This document shows positions 57,072 to 64,000 of a DNA stretch of 64,000 nt, piece by piece. The stretch lies in NCBI RefSeq assembly GCF_001678665.1, contig NZ_LZRP01000004.1, positions 240,907 through 304,906 of the forward strand. Reading direction: 5' to 3'. Origin of the DNA: Erythrobacter sp. QSSC1-22B (GTDB lineage Bacteria; Pseudomonadota; Alphaproteobacteria; Sphingomonadales; Sphingomonadaceae). The notes below the pieces were generated by a model. The model made no database searches. It saw only the letters and a list, made by a program, of their open reading frames with translations, and had not been told where the DNA came from. Made by a program: the position numbers and the translations under genes. How positions within the stretch are numbered: the stretch's first letter is position 1; every line of letters starts with the position of its first letter.

Positions 57072-60000
57072 TCTATTTCGGCCCAATCGGACCGATCAAG
57101 GTCCTTCATCGCGTTCGCAATCTGGACAGTACCAACACTTACTTGCACAACCTTAGCGAGCAAGTTGATCATGCTCTCTTTGTAGTCGGCGAAGCGGTAG
57201 GTGTTGAATTTCGCGGCGATGGTCGGGTCGCGCGGCTTCTTTTCCTTGTGCTGGTCGAGCACCCAGTCGATCGCACTGCGATTGCCAAGACTATAGCCCC
57301 ACGCCTCCACCGGGATGCCGGTGAGCTGGGTATCCTCATCCACCACCACCGTGCCGGTCTCCGCACCTTCCGCGAGTAAGGACTTGAGCTTGGGCTTAGG
57401 CTGAGAACCCTCGGCACGCTTGGGGTTGGGGGTATCGATCCGCTCCAGCGGGTACGGTTGGACGTCCTCGTAATCGATATGCAGGGCGAGCAGGGTCTCG
57501 CCCCACGCCACCCATTGCGCGAAATCGGGATAGAAGGGGATGCGCGGGAATTCGCGTTTGAGGTTGAGCCCGTATTTTTCGCGATAGACCGGATCGTGCA
57601 GCACGGCGTAGCAATAGGCGAAAATTGCGTCCTTGGAGACGGCACCTTTCTTGCCATAGTGCTGGGTGAACTTTTTGAGCGCCCAGTCGGTGATATTATC
57701 GATACGCTCTTCGGAGTTGGCGAAGCGGTAGCGAGTAACCTGCTGATAAGCGTCAATAGCTGCTCCAAAGTGCAAATCAGCCAGGCCGTTGATGGCCTGA
57801 ATGCAATAGCCGGTACGTGAGCCTAAATCTGAGAAGCAAATGCCTTGGTTTGAACTTTGCGGGGGGAACAGTTCGCGACTCAAGCCAGGCCGATCGACGA
57901 AAAGCTCAGACTGATAAAGGTAGCGATAATCGAATGGCCGGTAAGCAGCACGCCTCACCCGCTCGGGGCTAAAGGCTTCGCTTTGCCCAGCACGTCTGCG
58001 TCGAGAAAGTGTCTCCGACCACTTGATTTCACTCGCCTGACCAGTTTTGTCATCTTGAACTTCGTCGTATGCAGAGGTGAGGAATGCAGCTTTTGAACAC
58101 GCCTCATCCCGTGTTCTGCTGTAGAGCCATTCGTCACGATTTGTAGATATACCTAAGGAGTATATCTTGAAAATCGCATTAGCTTGACGCCTTCCTGCTT
58201 TTGTCGCCTTTGTCGCGATCGGCAAAAAATTAGACCATTCATCGTCAGCCGCCTGATTAAGCCATTCGCCTTCGTCATTTGGCTTCAAAATTTCGAATGC
58301 GTCCTTAGAAAGATCGCGGGTGGCTATGAATGATCTTTTTTCTTCTTCGTCGGTGTAGTCATCGACTGCCAAATAATGTACGCGGAAAGGCTCAGCATTC
58401 TTTTTCTTCACGAAGAATGCCACCGCTACTCCCACTTTTATCTTGTCCTCGAAAACGTTGCCTCCTTCGCGTCGTCGCTGTTCGCCGCTGGCTCGGGCGT
58501 TGCCCTTCAAATCGATTACCCATGCTTCGTTAAACGTTTCCGCAATCGTCTTCCGGAACCCGTCGAAAGTGCGCGCAGCAATGAAGCTGTTGTTATTCAC
58601 AAAGGCGATGATGCCTTCATCGCCCAGCCGATCGCTCGCCCATCGATAAAAGCGTGAATACATATCGTAGAGCTTCGTTTTTTGCGCAGCGCTCTCTTTT
58701 ATGTAAGTCCGTTTTATCCGGTCATCGATATGCGGGTATTTGCGGTTCTGGTTGTTCTATCGCTCGTTCTGCTGGTTCGCGTTGTAAGGTGGGTTGCCGA
58801 TAATCACGCTGATCTTGCGCCGGTTTTGCCGCTTCACGCGCTCGATATTCTCGTCGCTCAGCGCGCCCAGCATGTCGAACTGGTGGCCCGAGTGGATGCC
58901 CAGCCCGTCCACGTTGTCCAGCGTATCGACTAAGCACAGCCCCTCAAACTCCGCGAACTGCCCGGTGATAGCCTGATAGGTCGCCTCGATGTTCAGATTG
59001 GCGACGTAATAGGGCAGAATGGCCACCTCGTTGGCGTGCAACTCCTCCTTGTATTTGTGCCGTAGCTTGTCCGGCTGGCCGCGGAAATATTCCAGCAGCT
59101 CAACGATGTAGGTGCCTGTGCCGGTCGCCGGGTCGAGGATTTCTACGCCGGGATCAACGAGGTTCTTGCCGAAATGCTGTTCGCAAAGCCAGTCGGCGCT
59201 GCGGATCATGAAGCGCACGATCTCGCCCGGCGTATAGACCACGCCCAGCCGGTCCGCCGCCTTGGGATTGTAAACCTTGTAGAAATTCTCGTAGAGCGAC
59301 TTGAGGAAATTCTGCTTCTCCGAATGGCTCTGGATGAGATGCGCGGTCTCCTCGATCCCGGTGTAATAGGGCCTCAGCGCCTGCAGCAGCTTGGGTTTCT
59401 CGCCATAGCCGAAAAGCTCGCGTTCCAGAGCGTAGAGCTGTTTCGCGATATTGTTGTCGCGGTGGTAGTCGCGCATGTCGAACACGCGGTTGAAGATATC
59501 CTCGGTCAGAATGTGCTGGATCAGCATCTCGGTGACATCGGCCCGTTCCAGTGCGGGGTTAATCGTCTCCTTGACCTGCTTGAGAAACGCCACCTCCGCC
59601 GCTGAATATTCCGTGCTGGCTTCGCGCTTCTCGCGGATGCGCTCGCGCAGCGCCTCCAGGATAGCAGGCAGGTCTTCGGCGAATTTGCCGATGGCCTTGC
59701 GGAAATCGCGGATCGATTCCTGCTCATAAGCAAAGAACCGGGTCATCAGTGCGTGGAGTTCGTCGGTGTCGGCCATGTCGGCCTCGGCTACGCGAACGCG
59801 ATCCTGGATCAAGACAGCGCGCTTGGTGTCCTCGTAGATGATGTTGGTCCGCGGGTAGCCCTTGGCTTCCTTTTTGCGGATTTCCTCGTCGAGATCGTCC
59901 TTGCTGTCCTTGGCTTCCCAATAGCCGAAGGGCACGCGGATATCGTAAACCAGCGCGCCATCGACATAGATGTTGCCGCCCGAGCCGGTCATTTTGTGTT

Positions 60001-60148
60001 CGGACAGATAGGTCAGGTCGTTGGACCGCCCCCAGCTCTTCAGCAGGCCCTGAAAGGCGTCTCGAACCGAACCTTCGTTGAGACTGCCCCCGACTTTGAC
60101 GATGCGATCGAGCTCGCTGCGGTATTCGTTGATTAACTGACGGCTCAC
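57068..60148 (-). pseudogene. Nuclease-N6-methyltransferase (type IIG/ISP-like) split by an in-frame amber codon
   Basis: One frame of 1026 codons from GTG 60148 (GAGGAGG upstream) is interrupted once by TAG at 58759-58757, codon 464. Before it: a PD-(D/E)xK-like nuclease motif (VYDIRVPFGYWEAK, residues 67-80), the helical linker, SAM motif I (DPATGTGTY, 339-347) and the catalytic NPPY (452-455). After it the same frame reads NNQNRKYPHIDDRIKRTYIK and goes on through the target-recognition region, with ERIDNITDWALKKF and the C-terminal domain. Sequence on both sides fits one protein. It lacks the helicase of full type ISP enzymes. The amber codon inactivates it unless suppressed. Annotated as disrupted. 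Confidence 0.85.
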
Positions 60149-60249
60149 ACGCTCCTCCTCGGTATGCCTCCTAGCGCGCCTAATGAACCGATGGATACAG
60201 GCTCGGCTGCCTCTCTCCATAGAAAAGGCTCCCGGATGTCTTTCGAGGG

Positions 60250-60283
60250 CTTGGTGGGGGGAGGGGGCGGCAGATTTGGCCAC
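60250..60283. repeat. 34-bp direct repeat, right copy (defence cassette border)
   Basis: The second copy of the GC-rich repeat at 54151-54183, one G longer. It lies 102 bp upstream of the methyltransferase start and about 125 bp before the ATPase gene. In the minus-strand reading it encodes the same MAKSAAPSP leader as the left copy. Confidence 0.75.
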
Positions 60284-60408
60284 TCAAATAAGTGCCGGAA
60301 ATGCGCGCCTGGCGCACTCGAAGTTTTGCACCTGTTGATTAGACGTAACCCGGCTTGCAATCCTATCGCTGCGCGGCGATTGACATAAAACAAATATAGG
60401 GCGGGCAA

Positions 60409-62058
60409 ATGAGCAAGCAAAAGCAAGCTACCAATCCGATTATCCTCAGGGAGGGCATGTCGATCGGTACAGGCAACGCTGAGAGCGACGACGAGTTTCT
60501 CTTCAAGTGCTTTGTAGATCATCCCGCTCTAAGTGACGCCAAAAACCCTGATTCCGCAGGTATGATCATCGCTGGAAGGACTGGCTCCGGAAAAACAGCC
60601 ATTTTGCGTGGCGTTCAACATGCCAACAACCACAGTATTGAAATCGATCCGGCTGAAATGGCTATGGATTATGTCGCCAATTCCGACGCGCTAAGATTTG
60701 TTAATGCTATTGGTGGCGACCTTAATTTATTATTTCAAGTACTTTGGAAGCACGTTATTTGCATAGAATTCATCCGTCTTAGATACGATGTTAAGACCGA
60801 GCAAAAATCCAAAAATATCTTCTCTACAATAGTAGACCGATTTTTAGGTGACCCGAGAAAGAGTAAGGCAGTTGATTATCTTGCAGAGTGGGAAGGTAAA
60901 TTCTGGATCACAATGAACCAGAATATTAAAGAAATCACTGAAGACGTGGAGAAGAAGCTGGCAGGTGAGTTTGGTGGTGAATTAGTCAAATTTAAGGGCG
61001 GTGGACAATATGAAAAGCGCCTGAGCAAAGGTCGAAAAAGCGAGCTTGTCGCGCGTTCGAGGAAGATAATTAATTCTGAACAGCTCTCTACGCTACACGG
61101 CGTAATAGACATGCTCGCCCAAGAGGCTAGAACTGATCATCTGTTTTTCATTCTCATCGACAGGCTGGATGAGAGCTGGGTAGATAACTCAATTAGATTC
61201 AAAATGATTAGGGCGCTTGTCGAAGCCTTAAAATCATTTCGTAAAATCACAAACTTGAAGATACTCGTAGCACTAAGAACGGACGTTTTGGAGCGAGTCG
61301 TCCAAGAGACAGCGGATTTATCTTCTCAACGGGAGAAATTTGAAGACTATTTTATAAAAATGAAATGGTCCAAGTCTGACTTAAAGCGGCTTGTCGACTT
61401 GAGACTTGTTGAACTTTTTAAACGCCAATATACTGGTGATGATATTGCATTTGACGATGTATTCCCTTCTACGATGGGTGGCCGTAAGACTTTTGATTGG
61501 CTCCTCGAGAGGACACTATTGCGTCCGCGAGATATGATCGCATTTGTCAACGAATGCATCACCGCTTCCGATGGGCGCTCAGAAATATTGGTGAGTGATA
61601 TCAGGAGTGCTGAGGTTGAGTTCTCCCGTAAAAGACGTGATGCTCTTGAGCAAGAATGGCGCAGTTGCTTGCCTAGCTTGAAAAAAATATTGGATTTCTT
61701 TGGAGGTTTTCGCGAAGTTTCGTTGTCATTGCGCGAGATGAGTACTTTGGCCTTGGACGATCTGGCCTTGGCGATCTATACGGCTGGAAGAGTTGACTAT
61801 GACCCACTTTATGATCTGGCAGAGCGCTATGTGGAAGGAGCCGACGAAGATAAGGGCGCGTTGATCCGTCAGGTCGCTGCGGAGCTATACCGCGTGGGGG
61901 CAGTAGGGCTAAAGGTAGGGACCGGTGAGCGGTTGATTTACTCCCACTTGGATGAGCCTCTGGTGTCCCCGGCCATCTTGACTGAGACAAGCGTTCTGAG
62001 GCTTCACCCGATGCTTCACGCTGCGTTTCGCCTTCAAAGTAGGGGTAGCGACGGCTAG
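60409..62058 (+). CDS. P-loop ATPase (Sll1717-like family)
   Basis: A 549-residue protein. Walker A is GRTGSGKTAIL (about residues 56-66) and Walker B is FFILIDRLDESW (about 245-256), followed by a sensor-like LVALRTDVLE. The order fits the bacterial P-loop ATPases labelled Sll1717-like, related to KAP/STAND enzymes and often found in defence islands. The C-terminal third is a helical region without a named domain. Base composition is clearly more AT-rich than the flanks, suggesting separate acquisition. It sits between the cassette repeat and att DR3. Confidence 0.75.
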   Translation: MSKQKQATNPIILREGMSIGTGNAESDDEFLFKCFVDHPALSDAKNPDSAGMIIAGRTGSGKTAILRGVQHANNHSIEIDPAEMAMDYVANSDALRFVNAIGGDLNLLFQVLWKHVICIEFIRLRYDVKTEQKSKNIFSTIVDRFLGDPRKSKAVDYLAEWEGKFWITMNQNIKEITEDVEKKLAGEFGGELVKFKGGGQYEKRLSKGRKSELVARSRKIINSEQLSTLHGVIDMLAQEARTDHLFFILIDRLDESWVDNSIRFKMIRALVEALKSFRKITNLKILVALRTDVLERVVQETADLSSQREKFEDYFIKMKWSKSDLKRLVDLRLVELFKRQYTGDDIAFDDVFPSTMGGRKTFDWLLERTLLRPRDMIAFVNECITASDGRSEILVSDIRSAEVEFSRKRRDALEQEWRSCLPSLKKILDFFGGFREVSLSLREMSTLALDDLALAIYTAGRVDYDPLYDLAERYVEGADEDKGALIRQVAAELYRVGAVGLKVGTGERLIYSHLDEPLVSPAILTETSVLRLHPMLHAAFRLQSRGSDG

Positions 62059-62126
62059 ACGATAACGACGTTTGAGGCGTTCAAAACGCTTGGCGCAGTT
62101 GCAATCATCAGGGGTTCCTATCGGAG

Positions 62127-62321
62127 ACTTCAGAAAGTTCGGAGGCCTCGGTTTACTGAGGTTTGGCGTGGGTGGAGCCCAGTTCGCTACCCAAAGTGCC
62201 CCAAACAGGACCCAAACACGCGACCAGCCGACCGGCCTTTCCGAAGGAAGCTTGGGATTATCCTGTTGGAAGTGGTGGTGCCGCTTAGCAGACTCGAACT
62301 GCTGACCCCATCATTACGAAT
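62127..62321 (-). repeat. Direct repeat DR3 overlapping the intact tRNA-Thr (att site)
   Basis: The right-most copy of the att segment. It carries the phased CCCAAA repeats at 62189, 62199 and 62210 and, 60 bp on, the tRNA 3' half (62276-62321), here continuous with the rest of the tRNA. It is the junction of segment A with the chromosome. Confidence 0.88.
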
Positions 62322-62351
62322 GATGTGCTCTACCAACTGAGCTAAAGCGGC
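62276..62351 (-). tRNA. tRNA-Thr (anticodon CGU)
   Basis: 76 nt including the encoded CCA. On the minus strand the acceptor is GCCGCTT/AAGCGGC, the D-arm has AGCTCAGTTGGTAGAGC, the anticodon stem is CATCA/TGATG with loop TTCGTAA (anticodon CGT), and the T-stem is AGCAG/CTGCT around TTCGAGT. All four stems pair. Three displaced 3' pieces of it lie to the left, as expected for repeated integration into its 3' end. Confidence 0.95.
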
Positions 62352-62370
62352 ACAGATCGCGCGACCGTCT

Positions 62371-62394
62371 GGCATTGCGGCTGGTCGCAATGCC
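62371..62394. other. Perfect stem-loop upstream of the tRNA-Thr gene
   Basis: GGCATTGCG and CGCAATGCC form a 9-bp perfect stem around GCTGGT. It lies between the TniQ-like gene (ends 62620) and the tRNA start. No T-tract follows on either strand; it may help end transcription or act on tRNA processing. Confidence 0.45.
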
Positions 62395-62619
62395 GGTGCG
62401 CGAGGATTATCAGATTGCACTAAAAACCCCTCAAATTCCATCTGGAATCAAAGGAAGTTTTCACAATCGCGCTGGGGCCGTTTGCAGTAGTTTTCCCTCA
62501 AATCAACCCATTTTTGCAAATGTCATGCAAAGACGCACGTATGCAACGAGGGCCATCTAACAGAAATCTCAAGGGAAATTGGTGCGGGTGGGGCTCGTCG
62601 TCAGGCCACCCCGAAAGGC

Positions 62620-64000
62620 TCAAAGTGCCAAAGAGAGCTGAGCGTCCCGCATGACGGCAGCTCGGGTGATCAATTCGAGCGCATGAACTCGGTCCCATCC
62701 GCCGGGAACGATCTCTCGCACGCGCGCCGCTCTCAACAGGCGGAAGGTCCGGGTCGGATCGAGATTCAGCCGTCCCCCTACTTCTGCCGTCGCGATGACT
62801 TCCCGCGCACGCTCGACGATCTGCCTGAGTGGGAATAACTTGGGATTGATACCTGTGCTCGCAATTCCCTCAAGCATGCCGAGACTCGAAGCGGAGCAGT
62901 TCAAAATTTCGAGCGCATCGGACTGGGTGATCAGCGGCGTCAGTTTGACTAAGAATTTCGAGGTATTGCGGACCCACTTGCTGGCAAGACACCCTGCAGC
63001 ATCCCTCTCAATCAAAAGCCGTTTAGCGAATTGATTGTCAGCACCTGGCTCGAGCGTTGCGGAAAGACGACCCGTCGCAATAGCCTCCAGCACCTCACCC
63101 CACGGTTTCAATGCGCCCGATACCTGCCGCATCAAGTCATGCAGACTGATCGTAGGAACATGAGGTCCGGGCGCTCGCGAAGAAAGAGCGATGCCGAAAT
63201 GATCGATAGGATGTTTCGAGAATCGATAGCCACAGCCCGGCACAGCGAGGGCGCTGGCACTGATCACACCCAGAATCGCGCACTGCTCGATCGCATAGGT
63301 CGGAAGCCCAAACCGATTGCCGACAGTGGCTGCGCTTACTCGCGATTTCCATACCTCGGCGAAGCGGAGCAGTTCTTCCACTTCGAAGGCTGGCAGGAGT
63401 CTGTCTCCGTGTGCACGATAACGACGAGTGACCAGCCGTGCCTCCCAGACGGAACGCAGAGTATCATCATCCAAACCTGAGATCGCCGACGCCTCCCTGA
63501 TGCCCACAACCCGGGCACATTCTCCGACAGCGGAAAGGCTCGCTGAATCGGCAACGGGCGCGGCTCCCGCATATTCTGCATGGGCCGCCTCGGTCGCGGC
63601 CTCCGCTCCTAGGTTCGCGTAGCTTTGGAGGAGCGGGGGAAGTGTCTGACCCTGCGGAGAAGCGCTGAACTCGAGACCTTCAAGGCCGCGCGGCCAGCTC
63701 TCGACAGCCATGCAGGCGCGATGGAGCCGAATGACGTCCACAGTTTCAGTCGTAGACGTCCAAGGCGTCTTCATATGCTTCGCGAGACCGAGGATCACGT
63801 CCAGCAGAGTTTGTGGGGAGGTTTGCTGTAACGCCGCTGGCAATATGTCGAAGACTGAGGCGCGCTCGGCATCCGTGGTGCTGACGAGGCGGGCGATGAT
63901 TTCGAGTGTCGGACGCAGTTCCTCGGAGACGGCCGTGGTGATCCTATCGGCCAATTTTCTCCCGCATTCGTCGCAACGGTCAACGGGCGTCAGGGTCCTT
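62620..64000 (-). CDS. Probable TniQ-family protein (N-terminus off the window)
   Basis: The frame stays open to the right edge, so at least 459 codons are visible and the start is outside. Near the edge DRCDECGRKL gives a C-x2-C pair, as in the zinc-binding part of TniQ proteins, followed by a long helical region (EIIARLVSTTDAERASVFDI). The C-terminal half has repeated HTH-like segments (VSAATVGNRFGLPTYAIEQC; CGYRFSKHPIDHF), also seen in TniQ. TniQ guides target choice in Tn7- and Tn5053-type transposition. No transposase is in view. The family call is moderate. Confidence 0.5.
   Translation of the reverse strand, partial: RTLTPVDRCDECGRKLADRITTAVSEELRPTLEIIARLVSTTDAERASVFDILPAALQQTSPQTLLDVILGLAKHMKTPWTSTTETVDVIRLHRACMAVESWPRGLEGLEFSASPQGQTLPPLLQSYANLGAEAATEAAHAEYAGAAPVADSASLSAVGECARVVGIREASAISGLDDDTLRSVWEARLVTRRYRAHGDRLLPAFEVEELLRFAEVWKSRVSAATVGNRFGLPTYAIEQCAILGVISASALAVPGCGYRFSKHPIDHFGIALSSRAPGPHVPTISLHDLMRQVSGALKPWGEVLEAIATGRLSATLEPGADNQFAKRLLIERDAAGCLASKWVRNTSKFLVKLTPLITQSDALEILNCSASSLGMLEGIASTGINPKLFPLRQIVERAREVIATAEVGGRLNLDPTRTFRLLRAARVREIVPGGWDRVHALELITRAAVMRDAQLSLAL

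Noticed and set aside
57068..60148. Frameshift between the two methyltransferase halves
   Set aside because: The distance from the TAG to the second open part is a whole number of codons (31) and the protein sequence across it continues in the same frame, so it is a nonsense codon, not a frameshift.
1..64000. CRISPR arrays or rRNA genes
   Set aside because: No regularly spaced short repeats and no rRNA-like sequence were seen on either strand.

Overview
The window looks like a Sphingomonadales chromosome, probably Erythrobacteraceae. This rests on high GC, a PEP-CTERM protein with a W-A sorting signal, a fused MrpA/B antiporter operon, a DUF3034 outer-membrane protein beside a cupredoxin-like 'methylamine utilization' protein, TonB receptors, and many GGDEF/EAL proteins. 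No species call is justified from sequence reading alone.

Positions 1-19.4 kb look like chromosomal backbone. A truncated haemoglobin (cut by the left edge), a DUF3034 protein, a cupredoxin-like protein and a HAMP-GGDEF-EAL protein form one locus. A copper operon follows on the minus strand (CsoR, DUF411, Grx-MauE fusion, DUF305) with a CsoR-type operator, divergent from a complete Mrp operon (mrpA/B fusion, C, D, E, F, G; 6.7-12.6 kb). Next is a coupled signalling operon (MetOD1 protein, HisKA_2 kinase, response regulator), two c-di-GMP enzymes and a decayed IS5-type transposase.

Positions 19.5-62.35 kb look like about 43 kb of elements inserted one after another in the 3' end of a tRNA-Thr(CGU) gene (62276-62351, minus). 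Displaced 46-bp copies of the tRNA 3' half lie at 26.75 and 37.54 kb, and an 18-bp remnant at 19.49 kb, all in one orientation. Each 46-bp core has the same flanking architecture at exactly conserved distances, including candidate integrase arm sites. Segment C (19.5-26.8 kb) carries a truncated diguanylate cyclase, PilZ, M23 peptidase, a winged-helix membrane regulator and a PEP-CTERM protein. Segment B (26.8-37.6 kb) carries PAS-GGDEF, PilZ, a 5-PAS-GGDEF-EAL protein, a Ca/Na antiporter group, Bax inhibitor-1-like, fasciclin and CHRD proteins. Segment A (37.6-62.3 kb) has three parts: a peptide/amino-acid utilisation cluster (NSS transporter, TPR proteins, M19-like protein, XRE-cupin regulator, TonB receptor, ALDH7-type dehydrogenase) with a shared palindromic promoter motif; an integrase/VapE/XRE core; and a defence-like cargo (DUF262, AlbA_2, a nuclease-methyltransferase with an in-frame amber codon coupled to a single-domain clamp-like protein, and a P-loop ATPase). 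Right of the tRNA is part of a probable TniQ-family gene.

The most notable points are the tandem att array with conserved arm-site spacing, the 34-bp direct repeats bracketing the 6-kb defence cassette, the amber-interrupted methyltransferase with its clamp-like partner, and the candidate XRE-cupin regulon.
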